Part shown: piece after piece, positions 1 through 6,356 of the stretch
Position numbering within the stretch: the first letter of the stretch is position 1
Layout of the letters: the number at the start of each line of letters is the position of its first letter
NCBI GenBank assembly: GCA_947460915.1
Contig: CANHKJ010000152.1
Coordinates: 1 to 7,271, forward strand
Source of the DNA: Verrucomicrobiia bacterium
Lineage (GTDB): Bacteria; Verrucomicrobiota; Verrucomicrobiia; Verrucomicrobiales; Akkermansiaceae
Length of the DNA stretch: 7,271 nt
Reading direction: 5' to 3'
The notes under the pieces: model-generated
Told to the model about the DNA's origin: nothing
What the model saw: the letters and a program-made list of their open reading frames with translations, nothing else
The model's database searches: none
Made by a program: the position numbers and the translations under genes

Positions 1-930
1 CAAGTTGCCGAGGAAATGCCGAACCAATGAACCGGCCTCAAAAGCATGACCACCTGCCGTATGAGGTGTGATGTAGCAATGCGGCGCTGACCACAAGCGA
101 TGCCCATCTGCCAAAGGTTCGGGATCAGTCACATCCAACCACGCGGCAGCAAGATGGCCAGACTCTAACACATCCGCCAACGCTTCTTGATCTACCGTCG
201 TTCCGCGACCTATGTTATGAAAAACCGCGCCTCGTTTCATCATAGAAAAACGCGCGGCATTGAAGTAACCTCGACTCTCAGGATTATCAGGCAAGATATT
301 GATCACATGATCTGCGGCTGCTAACTCCACATCAAAATTTTCTAACGAAACCACACGCACTGGTTCATCACCACGTGGCGTGCGACGCATCGCAACGACC
401 TCCATGCGAAAAGGAGCCAAGCACTCGACCAATCGAGCCGCAATCGCACCGTAGCCTGCAATCAACACACGCTGCCCGATCAACAATCGAGAATCCTCGC
501 GCAAGGCATTCCACTCTGTCACGCCATTGGCACAACGCGTGGTCAAAGCCTGCGGCAGCAAGCGCGACTGCGCGAAAAGAAAAGCCATCACATGCTCGAC
601 ACAAGCCTCGGCATAGACCGATGAACTATTCGTCACCATCACCCCGCGTTCGCGCATCGCAGCGCGGAACTCTGGCGTATCGTAACGCGTGTAGCCCGCA
701 CTTGTTAGATGCAACCAGCGCAAGTTTTTGGCCCGCATCACATCCGCCACATCCGGTTGCCCAAAGGCCACCTCCACCGTCTCAATCTCCGGTCCAGCTT
801 TACTCTTCGCCAATACCGATACTGCAGGCTTCAACGGAAACACCAACTCATGCTCTGCTACGCCATCGCGCAACAAATCCATCGCCCGCTCCGCAAACGC
901 CGTATCACTAAAAATCCGCAAGCCATTCAT
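1..930 (-). CDS. D-isomer-specific 2-hydroxyacid dehydrogenase, NAD(P)-dependent (3' end cut by window edge)
   Basis: This gene is open through the left edge, and 310 residues are visible. The family is usually about 310-330 residues long, so only a short C-terminal tail should be missing. It should reduce a 2-keto acid to a D-2-hydroxy acid, or the reverse, in the cytoplasm; the substrate cannot be read from the sequence. The substrate-binding lobe is about residues 1-105. The Rossmann lobe follows with GYGAIA at 159-164, a GxGxxG motif whose third Gly is Ala. The catalytic triad is present: Arg242 in NIGRGTTVD, Glu271 in DPEPL and His290 in PHTAGG. After the second strand the sequence reads MRRT (181-184) where NAD-specific enzymes have Asp, which suggests NADP(H) preference (inference). 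The start is the ATG at 930 (MNGLRIF); no strong Shine-Dalgarno precedes it. It lies 56 nt after the HEPN gene on the same strand and may be co-transcribed, with no visible functional link. Confidence 0.9.
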   Translation of the reverse strand, partial: MNGLRIFSDTAFAERAMDLLRDGVAEHELVFPLKPAVSVLAKSKAGPEIETVEVAFGQPDVADVMRAKNLRWLHLTSAGYTRYDTPEFRAAMRERGVMVTNSSSVYAEACVEHVMAFLFAQSRLLPQALTTRCANGVTEWNALREDSRLLIGQRVLIAGYGAIAARLVECLAPFRMEVVAMRRTPRGDEPVRVVSLENFDVELAAADHVINILPDNPESRGYFNAARFSMMKRGAVFHNIGRGTTVDQEALADVLESGHLAAAWLDVTDPEPLADGHRLWSAPHCYITPHTAGGHAFEAGSLVRHFLGNL

Positions 931-986
931 CGAGCCCAATGAACCGCATGATCGCCTATTTGGCAATCCACAAGACGGGCATCATG

Positions 987-1439
987 TCACGAATCTCTCG
1001 CCGCAATGAGACGAGGATGATGAGATTTTAACCAAGAAATGACCGACTCTTGCAACTCGCCCGTGAATTGATGAAGTTCTTCTGCTTCGGAGCGACTGAT
1101 CGTACCCGCGGCATCGTATTCTGCGGTGTTGCGTTTTGCACGGCAGGTATCCAAGTAATCAGCATCATCGTTATGAGATGCGCCTAAAATCAGTGGCAAT
1201 GCCGCCAAGGTTCGATAATGTGCTAGATTTTTCTCAGGCCGATAGCCACTGGCATAGAGCAAGATGGAGCAAAGCTTGAGCGCTGCATTGTAAGCAATCC
1301 CGAACTGCCAGTCTGGGGAAAGATCACGGCGAGAATCCTCAAGGTCGCGGGTGACGATTGCCAGCAAATCGGCGATTTGTGCCGGGTTCGTCTGATGAGG
1401 TCGAAGCCATCCATTTTTATGCCATTGTAGCAAGCTCAT
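987..1439 (-). CDS. HEPN-domain protein, probable toxin (RNase) partner of the MNT protein
   Basis: This is a 150-residue, mostly helical protein. Residues about 45-80 (AYNAALKLCSILLYASGYRP, then NLAHY) and 93-140 resemble HEPN proteins encoded beside minimal nucleotidyltransferases. HEPN toxins are metal-independent RNases with an R-X4-6-H motif. Here the equivalent place reads RAKRNTAEYD (100-109), which gives R103-N104-X3-Y108, so Tyr stands where the catalytic His is expected. From memory of the family, an RN-X3-Y form is common among HEPN partners of winged-helix MNT proteins, so this may be a subfamily trait and not decay. The start ATG at 1439 lies inside the 3' end of the MNT gene (23-nt overlap) and has an excellent ribosome binding site. 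The overlap implies a bicistronic message with coupled translation. The role as toxin is inferred from family and context; RNase activity is uncertain given the Tyr. Confidence 0.85.
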   Translation of the reverse strand: MSLLQWHKNGWLRPHQTNPAQIADLLAIVTRDLEDSRRDLSPDWQFGIAYNAALKLCSILLYASGYRPEKNLAHYRTLAALPLILGASHNDDADYLDTCRAKRNTAEYDAAGTISRSEAEELHQFTGELQESVISWLKSHHPRLIAARDS

Positions 1440-2001
1440 CAGCCCCTCCTTTCAACCAAAGTTTGGGTTCATTTGCCACACGCGTCACAAAGGCATCGCC
1501 CCTACGTTTTTTCTCAAGCCATTCCGTGACAGACATGCAGACGGGATTGATTTCACGCCCCAGCGCCTGAGCCACACCGCGCAAAGCAGGTGTCAATTTC
1601 CGCAAGCCCGCAGAACCCAGCACCAACAAATCAACATCGCTCTGACTCGTAGCAGTTTGGGCGGCGACAGAACCAAAGATCCAAGCACAAACAATGCCGT
1701 CAACATTGCTGAGCGACCGGCTTAACTCGGCAGCGATCCCCGTGGTTTTGAGTGCAATTCCACATAGCTCCGCAAACAGCGGATGCGCAGCATTGGCACG
1801 ATAGTAGACGCGATTTCCATCTCGGCGCATCAGAACGAACTCCTTATTCGTTAAATGGGTAAGTTCCTTCTGCAATGCCGCGGGACTCATTCCTGCAAGC
1901 CGCGCCAAATCCCGCAAGTGAATCTCCAGATTCCCGTTGGAGAAAAGCAAGCGCAGGATTTCTGCTCGCGTTCGAGGAAAAAGATCAGTGATCGCACTCA
2001 T
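1417..2001 (-). CDS. Winged helix-turn-helix / minimal nucleotidyltransferase (MNT) fusion, probable antitoxin
   Basis: This is a 194-residue, two-domain protein. Residues about 10-75 form an ArsR/MarR-like winged helix: helices around RAEILRLLF and HLRDLARLAGMSPAALQKEL, then a wing at FVLMRRDGNRVYYRAN. Residues about 100-185 form a pol-beta-fold nucleotidyltransferase with the signature GSX10DXD: Gly110-Ser111, then Asp122-Val-Asp124 followed by LLVLG. The paired aspartates bind metal. In studied HEPN/MNT pairs such as HepT/MntA, the MNT protein transfers AMP from ATP to a tyrosine of the HEPN toxin and silences it. The same role is inferred here. The fused DNA-binding domain suggests that the protein also represses its own operon, and paired repeats lie immediately upstream. 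It is the first gene of the pair, overlapping the HEPN gene by 23 nt. The start is the ATG at 2001, with no Shine-Dalgarno before it. Domain calls are firm; the antitoxin role is inference. Confidence 0.9.
   Translation of the reverse strand: MSAITDLFPRTRAEILRLLFSNGNLEIHLRDLARLAGMSPAALQKELTHLTNKEFVLMRRDGNRVYYRANAAHPLFAELCGIALKTTGIAAELSRSLSNVDGIVCAWIFGSVAAQTATSQSDVDLLVLGSAGLRKLTPALRGVAQALGREINPVCMSVTEWLEKKRRGDAFVTRVANEPKLWLKGGADELATMA
1445..1450 (-). promoter_or_regulatory. Strong Shine-Dalgarno for the HEPN gene, inside the MNT coding region
   Basis: On the minus strand AGGAGG, within GAAAGGAGGGG, lies 5 nt before the ATG at 1439. It is the only near-consensus ribosome binding site seen before any gene here. 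It fixes the HEPN start and shows that the downstream gene can recruit ribosomes independently. Confidence 0.8.
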
Positions 2002-2041
2002 TGTTCGAAAACAGTAAACAATCGTTCACCAATAGCAAACA
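2002..2041 (-). promoter_or_regulatory. Candidate operator: two 19-bp direct near-repeats before the MNT-HEPN operon
   Basis: On the plus strand TGTTCGAAAACAGTAAACA (2002-2020) and CGTTCACCAATAGCAAACA (2023-2041) agree at 13 of 19 positions. They are offset by 21 bp, which is two helical turns. The shared core is GTTC, a variable middle and AAACA, giving a loose GTT...AAC dyad in each copy. The first copy touches the MNT start codon. The arrangement suits cooperative binding by a winged-helix regulator, most simply the N-terminal domain of the MNT protein. I could not pick a convincing -35/-10 pair here. Confidence 0.45.
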
Positions 2042-2092
2042 TTTTTTCATTTCTTCGATTCCCAATCGCTGCGCCAGCCTTTCACGGTTTGC

Positions 2093-2359
2093 CTAATTCG
2101 TTTGATTTTTGGGCCAATGTCCGTCGCGAAGAACCTCCTTAAATTGCTCTTCGCCTGCCTTATCATCGAAAGTCCTATTATCGCGCACGGAGCCATCGAT
2201 ACGCAAATATAAGACACGATTTCCATACATAAACGGTGAGATCAAAATCACACGGTCACCGGCATCCGAAGTGCCCTGCGTCTTGCCCAAATACAAATAA
2301 GGCTCACTCATTTTTCTCATTCTGGCATAGAACAGCTCATTGCTCTTAATCACAGCCAT
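2093..2359 (-). CDS. Small hypothetical protein, start uncertain
   Basis: I do not recognise this protein. The reading frame stays open from a TTG at 2377 to the TAG at 2093. ATG starts are possible at 2359 (88 residues, used here), 2320 (75 residues) and 2311 (67 residues). The 2359 start lies inside the stem of the large hairpin, so a start beyond the hairpin (2320 or 2311) may be the real one. The product is soluble-looking, with a strand-rich middle (RVILISPFMYGNRVLYLRIDG) and a charged end (DDKAGEEQFKEVLRDGHWP). No signal peptide, membrane segment or known motif is visible. The amino-acid pattern looks more natural than that of the opposite-strand frame. It lies 91 nt upstream of the MNT gene on the same strand, outside the overlapping pair. 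It could be a remnant of a larger gene truncated at the hairpin. Confidence 0.45.
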   Translation of the reverse strand: MAVIKSNELFYARMRKMSEPYLYLGKTQGTSDAGDRVILISPFMYGNRVLYLRIDGSVRDNRTFDDKAGEEQFKEVLRDGHWPKNQTN

Positions 2360-2418
2360 CCCACAGCCTGAGAACAAAGCTTGCGCAGCTTCGTTCTCAG
2401 GCTGTGGGATGGCTGTGA
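2350..2418. repeat. Large near-perfect inverted repeat (32-bp-stem hairpin)
   Basis: The arms 2350-2375 and 2393-2418 are 26-bp perfect complements. After one A/C mismatch (2376/2392) the stem continues for 5 bp (2377-2381 with 2387-2391) around the loop TGCGC at 2382-2386. Each arm also contains a short internal direct repeat: CACAGCC occurs twice, 11 bp apart, in the left arm. The repeat begins 9 nt after the sulfatase stop, so it could stabilise or end that transcript. There is no T tract on either side, so it is not a classic intrinsic terminator. Alternatives are a REP/REPIN-like or MITE-like dispersed palindrome. It overlaps the possible 5' end of the small ORF. Confidence 0.85.
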
Positions 2419-2427
2419 ACGTCTTAC

Positions 2428-3906
2428 TTACTTCTCTTGCAATATCTCCTTCAACCGCTCGCGCATTTTTTTGATTTGAGCAGGATGTTGCGTTGCGAGA
2501 TTGGTTTGTTGTTTTTGGTCATTGCCGAGATGATAGAGTTGCTCGGCGGGCGCATTTTCTTTGACTTGGCCATTTTCATCAATATCGCTATTGCTCAGCT
2601 TCATCTGTTTATAGGGAATGCTCCATGGCTTTTCAGGTTCGGGCACGGTCTTACCTCCTGAGCCTTGTTTCGCTAAATAGACCCATAGACCTTGGCGCAA
2701 TGCCATGCCACGTGTGCCGTGCAAAACCGCTTCGCTGCGGGCGGCCGGAGCTTTCACGGGATCGAGCCAAGCGACTTGATCGGATTTGCCATCGGGCGAA
2801 GCTCCGGCGGGAAGCGTCACGCCTGCTAAGCCTGACAAGGTGGCCATGACATCGATGTGATGAAAAAATTCCTTACGCACCGATCCTGCCGGAATGTGAT
2901 CAGGCCAACGCACCATGAAAGCCACGCGATGTCCACCTTCCCATGCATCGGTCTTTTGACCTAACAGATCACCATTGGTGCGATGTCCAGCACGCAGAGC
3001 CGCTTGTTGGTAGCGTCCACCATTATCGCTGGTGAAAACAACAATCGTGTTTTTCGCTTGGCCCGTTTTTTCCAGAGCATTGAGCACGCGACCGACGCAG
3101 TGATCGAGTTGCTGAATGAAATCACCGTAGGGACCTGCTTTGCTACTTTTTTGAAACTTAGGCGAGGGCGCGATGGGATTGTGTGGCGAGACCCAGGAAA
3201 GATAGAGAAAGAATGGTTTTTCGGGCTTTTGCGCCGCGAGAAATTTCGACGCTTCATCGGCGAGGGTAATATCTACTTGATCGGAAGGACGTAGAGCCAT
3301 CGCTTTCGCTCCGCCGATTTGCTTGCCGTGTGCTCCGGTTCCAGGTGAGTGATCAACGCGAATCGGATCATTTTTTTCCAGACCCACAATTTGATGATCA
3401 CGCACGAAAACCAAAGGTGGCTCGGAGTGGGTACGTGGTGTGCCGAAAAAAGAATCGAAGCCAAATTCAAGCGGCCCCGGCTTGAGCTCGGCATTCCAAT
3501 CGACTTCTTTCTTGTTGCCAAATCCATTGTGCCACTTGCCGATCATCGCCGTGCGATATCCTGCGGCTTTCATCGCGGCGGGAAGCAGCACTTGACCGGG
3601 ATCAAAGTTGCACGCGTAGTCCATGGAGCGTCGCAAACGAAACGTATAACGCCCAGTGAGCAAGGCATAGCGCGATGGCATACAGATGCCGCTGTAAGAA
3701 TGAGCGTCGGTAAATTTCAGCCCGCTAGCAGCAATGGAGTCGATGCGCGGCGTGGCGATTTTTGTCGCACCGTAACAGCTCAAATCTCCATAACCGAGAT
3801 CGTCGGCAACCATCAAAATGATGTTCGGATGTTTGGTCGGCGCTACAGAGGATGTGGCGGCGAATCCCTGCACGCACAGAGCCAAAACAACGAAGAAGAG
3901 TTTCAT
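2428..3906 (-). CDS. Secreted formylglycine-dependent sulfatase (type I, arylsulfatase-like)
   Basis: This enzyme of 492 residues should remove sulfate esters from sugars or other substrates outside the cytoplasm. I chose the ATG at 3906 because it gives a textbook signal peptide (MKLFFVVLALCVQGFA, probable cleavage before ATSS). The frame extends to a TTG at 3948, but this adds a polar stretch before the signal. The alkaline-phosphatase-fold core starts at about residue 27 (PNIILMVADDLGYGD) with metal ligands Asp35/Asp36. The signature CMPSRYALLTGR follows, with Cys75 as the residue oxidised to formylglycine and Arg79 beside it. Lys124/His126 (GKWH), His242 (SPHNP), Asp294/Asn295 (SDNGG) and Lys318 (QKTDAWEGG) complete the expected active-site set, so it looks intact. 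The activating enzyme (FGE or anSME) is not in the window. The substrate cannot be told; polysaccharide desulfation is inferred from the usual role in Verrucomicrobiota. The large hairpin follows the stop closely. Confidence 0.93.
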   Translation of the reverse strand: MKLFFVVLALCVQGFAATSSVAPTKHPNIILMVADDLGYGDLSCYGATKIATPRIDSIAASGLKFTDAHSYSGICMPSRYALLTGRYTFRLRRSMDYACNFDPGQVLLPAAMKAAGYRTAMIGKWHNGFGNKKEVDWNAELKPGPLEFGFDSFFGTPRTHSEPPLVFVRDHQIVGLEKNDPIRVDHSPGTGAHGKQIGGAKAMALRPSDQVDITLADEASKFLAAQKPEKPFFLYLSWVSPHNPIAPSPKFQKSSKAGPYGDFIQQLDHCVGRVLNALEKTGQAKNTIVVFTSDNGGRYQQAALRAGHRTNGDLLGQKTDAWEGGHRVAFMVRWPDHIPAGSVRKEFFHHIDVMATLSGLAGVTLPAGASPDGKSDQVAWLDPVKAPAARSEAVLHGTRGMALRQGLWVYLAKQGSGGKTVPEPEKPWSIPYKQMKLSNSDIDENGQVKENAPAEQLYHLGNDQKQQTNLATQHPAQIKKMRERLKEILQEK

Positions 3907-4225
3907 GCAACGAGAGCTAGCGCAGGCGGATGCGTTCGACAAGATCAATCGCCGACCTCATGAACTAGCAATTACAAGTTCGTGAATCGTATCTGATAGG
4001 TGGCATTCCTCAGCGCGGCAAGGTCGAAGTATGACGAAGCCATTTCTTCTGCGGAAACAATATGCACAGAAGAAAAAACAGAACACAACACAGAGCGAAA
4101 CATAACAAAAATAGAATTTGCAATGCATGCAGCATACTCCATCATTCGTTAACACAAAAAGTGCATCCTGCGAAAAGGCCTAGGCAAGCCCATGTCTTTC
4201 ATCTCTCCCGACCAAGAACGCTCTC
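3907..4225. other. Divergent intergenic region between sulfatase and DUF4412-like genes
   Basis: This 319-nt spacer must carry the promoters of both divergent genes. The minus strand is markedly T-rich from about 4040 to 4120. I see no strong -35/-10 pair; a weak minus-strand TTGTGT with an 18-nt spacer and CATATT lies near 4060-4090. A 14-codon minus-strand frame (ATG at 3961, stop ending at 3917, MRSAIDLVERIRLR) ends 10 nt before the sulfatase ATG, without a Shine-Dalgarno. No convincing gene, RNA or repeat is visible. Confidence 0.4.
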
Positions 4226-4813
4226 ATGAAACATTTTCTCATTCTCTCGTTTTTCACGACTCTCGCCGTTCACGCTGACCTTATCATCGTCGAAGAAATG
4301 ATATTAAACGGCAAAGTAAGCAACCTCCAGACTACTTCTCTGCGTAGCGACAAAGTTCGGATCGACCACGGAGATCGGCAGTCTGACATCTTCGATCTCA
4401 AAAGCAGTGAATTCGTGGGCCTGATCCATCAACACAAACTCTACTCACGCATCGGCGGAAAAAACTACTCCTCACAAATTGCCCGTGCCCACGTCGAAAA
4501 CCCCATCCCCGAAGCCAAGGCCACGGGCAAAACAGAAATCATCGACGGCAAAGAGTGCGAAATTTTCAGCCACAAAGCATCCGGCGTCAGCACACGACTC
4601 TGGGTTGCCAAGGCCCATCCGCTTTATGCGAAATACAAAGCCGCATTGTTAGAAATGCGAGCCCTCAATCGCGAACCTTTCATCGAAGGCATCATTCTCA
4701 AATCTGAGTCAAAAAAGCTCGGAGTCACCGAGACCAAAAAAGTCACCTCCCTCAAAGAAAACAAAGTCCCCGACTCCATTTTCCTCGTGCCCGCTGGTTA
4801 TAAAAAGCAGTAG
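4226..4813 (+). CDS. Exported DUF4412-like protein
   Basis: This is a 195-residue protein with a clear signal peptide (MKHFLILSFFTTLAVHA, probable cleavage before Asp18). The rest looks like the DUF4412 type of secreted beta-rich proteins, whose function is not established. Features that match are an early segment in which a molecule is described as changing state (KVRIDHGDRQSDIFDLKSSEF, 43-63), a TGKTEIIDGKECEIF segment (100-114), a short Trp-containing strand (TRLWVAKAHP) and the ending VTSLKENKVPDSIFLVPAGYKK (173-194). No catalytic motif is visible, and it has no lipobox, so it is probably soluble in the periplasm or outside. The ATG at 4226 gives the signal peptide directly; only a weak purine stretch precedes it. 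The beta-helix gene follows 123 nt downstream on the same strand. The family name is from memory of its C-terminal pattern and should be confirmed by a profile search. Confidence 0.8.
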   Translation: MKHFLILSFFTTLAVHADLIIVEEMILNGKVSNLQTTSLRSDKVRIDHGDRQSDIFDLKSSEFVGLIHQHKLYSRIGGKNYSSQIARAHVENPIPEAKATGKTEIIDGKECEIFSHKASGVSTRLWVAKAHPLYAKYKAALLEMRALNREPFIEGIILKSESKKLGVTETKKVTSLKENKVPDSIFLVPAGYKKQ

Positions 4814-4936
4814 CTCGTGGCGGCGCTTTCCATTAATCGCGCCGTGGCTGGCAAAGGAAGAAGCTCCAACCTGATATGTTTCCATTTTCACAAGCTTAGC
4901 ACTTGGCATTTTGCGATGCTTGTTTAGGGTGATGGC
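4814..4936 (+). other. Short intergenic region with a weak stem-loop
   Basis: A stem of CGGCGC (4821-4826) with GCGCCG (4839-4844) and a 12-nt loop begins 7 nt after the DUF4412-like stop. It has no T tract, so it is at best a weak terminator. No promoter consensus stands out before the ATG at 4937. Confidence 0.25.
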
Positions 4937-6346
4937 ATGATTTTACTTGCGATCGAGCGTATTCTCACCCGGGCTGTGTTTTCGATGATCGTGGCGTACG
5001 GTTGTTTGACCGCTTTGATGCAGGCGAAGACATACGACGTAGGACCAGGGAAAGAATTGGCAGAGATTGAGGCGGCAGCATGGGAATCGTTAGAGGCAGG
5101 TGATGTCGTGAACATTCATTGGCGGGCAGAACCGTATCGCTGCAAGTGGGTGATCTGTCGGCAAGGGGAGGCGAACAAGCCGATTGTGGTGCGTGGCATT
5201 GCCAATGAACAAGGGCAGTTGCCGGTCATCGATGGTCGTGATGCGCAGACGCGCAAGGAGTTAAATTTCTGGAGTGAGACTCGGGCGGTGATCAAGATCG
5301 GCGGCTCTAACAAACCCGCAGACGCAATGCCTCAACACATCGTGATTGAAAATCTTGAGATCCGCAGTGCGCGACCTCCTTATTCGTTTCATGGTCGTGA
5401 TGGTAAAACGGCTTATGATAAAAATGCCTCAGCGATTTTCATTGAAAAAGGCGAACACATCATCGTGCGCAACTGCGTGATGCATGACAGCGGCAATGGA
5501 TTTTTTACCAGTTATCTCGCCAAAGACATTCTCGTCGACTCTTGCTTCATTCACAGCAATGGCATCGAGGGCAGCATCCTCGAGCACAACAGTTACACCG
5601 CAGCGCAGGGCATTACGTTTCAGTTCAATCACTACGGACCCTTGCGTGCTGAATGTCTGGGCAGCAATATGAAAGATCGTTCCGCAGGGTTGTTGGTGAA
5701 ACACAATTGGATCGAAGGCGGAAATCGGCAACTGGATTTGGTCGATGCCGCTGATAGCGAAATCTTGCGCGACGATCCACGCTATCGCGACACCTGGGTT
5801 TATGGCAATGTATTGATCGAACGCGAACGCGACGGCAACAGTCAGATCGTTCACTACGGCGGCGACAGCGACAAAAAGGAATGGTATCGCAAAGGCACGC
5901 TGCATTTTCACAACAACACCGTGGTTTCGACACGTGAGAGTCAGACAATGCTGTTTCGATTATCCTCTGCTGATGAGCGCGTCGATTGCCGTAACAATTT
6001 GTTTTATGCGACCGCCGGTGGCCGTCAACTCGCACTCATCGCTGAGCAAGGCCGCATCGATCTAAAGAACTGCTGGTTCAGTGAAGGCTGGGTGCCGAGT
6101 CGTGGAAAATTGTTAGGCAAGATCAACGGAGAAGATACTTGTCTCGCAGGAAATGATCCCAGCTTCCTCAACATCGCAGCGCAAGATTTTCGGCTCAACA
6201 AAACATCACCTCTTCTCCAAGGCGGAACCGAATGGCAGGAGGGCAAATACGAGTTCAACGCACATTACCTGCCGCATCAAAAATCCACACCGAGAAAAAA
6301 AGTATCACCACTGCCGATCGGAGCCTTAGGCGCGAAGAAATCTTAA
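4937..6346 (+). CDS. Exported right-handed parallel beta-helix repeat protein
   Basis: This is a 469-residue protein. The N-terminus carries an export signal. The hydrophobic stretch MIVAYGCLTALMQA (17-30) ends in a plausible cleavage site before KTYDVG; the ATG at 4985 (Met17) would give a shorter, more typical signal peptide. Residues about 31-100 form the N-terminal cap usual in these proteins (KTYDVGPGKELAEI, AGDVVNIHW, KPIVVRG, PVIDGRD). Rungs of short strands with Asn turns run from about 115 to 380, for example HIVIENLEIRSA, HIIVRNCVMHDSGNGFF, DILVDSCFIHSNG, LHFHNNTVVST and VDCRNNLFYAT. The C-terminal DPSFLNIAAQDFRLNKTSPL (408-427) is a closing motif common in secreted beta-helix proteins. 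Many relatives are polysaccharide lyases or glycan-binding proteins, but no lyase catalytic set could be assigned. The tail (445-469) is basic. It is tail-to-tail with the hpnD-like gene, only 10 nt between stops. Confidence 0.88.
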   Translation: MILLAIERILTRAVFSMIVAYGCLTALMQAKTYDVGPGKELAEIEAAAWESLEAGDVVNIHWRAEPYRCKWVICRQGEANKPIVVRGIANEQGQLPVIDGRDAQTRKELNFWSETRAVIKIGGSNKPADAMPQHIVIENLEIRSARPPYSFHGRDGKTAYDKNASAIFIEKGEHIIVRNCVMHDSGNGFFTSYLAKDILVDSCFIHSNGIEGSILEHNSYTAAQGITFQFNHYGPLRAECLGSNMKDRSAGLLVKHNWIEGGNRQLDLVDAADSEILRDDPRYRDTWVYGNVLIERERDGNSQIVHYGGDSDKKEWYRKGTLHFHNNTVVSTRESQTMLFRLSSADERVDCRNNLFYATAGGRQLALIAEQGRIDLKNCWFSEGWVPSRGKLLGKINGEDTCLAGNDPSFLNIAAQDFRLNKTSPLLQGGTEWQEGKYEFNAHYLPHQKSTPRKKVSPLPIGALGAKKS

Positions 6347-6356
6347 TCACAAGAGT

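Noticed and set aside
375..911. 178-codon plus-strand open frame, rich in Pro, Ser, His and Arg
   Set aside because: It lies wholly antisense to the hydroxyacid dehydrogenase, whose motifs are clear, and its composition is typical of a shadow frame.
2350..2418. Calling the large hairpin a Rho-independent terminator
   Set aside because: No T tract follows the stem on either strand, so it is listed as an inverted repeat.
3917..3961. 14-codon leader-like frame before the sulfatase start
   Set aside because: There is no Shine-Dalgarno, no run of one amino acid and no alternative hairpins, so attenuation is not supported.
3349..3963. 204-codon plus-strand open frame antisense to the sulfatase
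   Set aside because: The opposite frame has a complete sulfatase active site, and this frame shows no domain or export signal.
3958..4155. 65-codon minus-strand frame with many Cys and Phe residues in the divergent spacer
   Set aside because: The composition follows from the T-rich strand, with no ribosome site and no recognisable motif.
4899..4930. Possible sigma-54-like element (TTGGCA with a nearby TTTTGC)
   Set aside because: The spacing between the GG and GC elements does not match the required 10 nt.
5429..5911. 160-codon minus-strand frame rich in Ala, Val and Ile
   Set aside because: It is antisense to the beta-helix rungs; its hydrophobic look comes from complementing their Asn- and Asp-rich codons.
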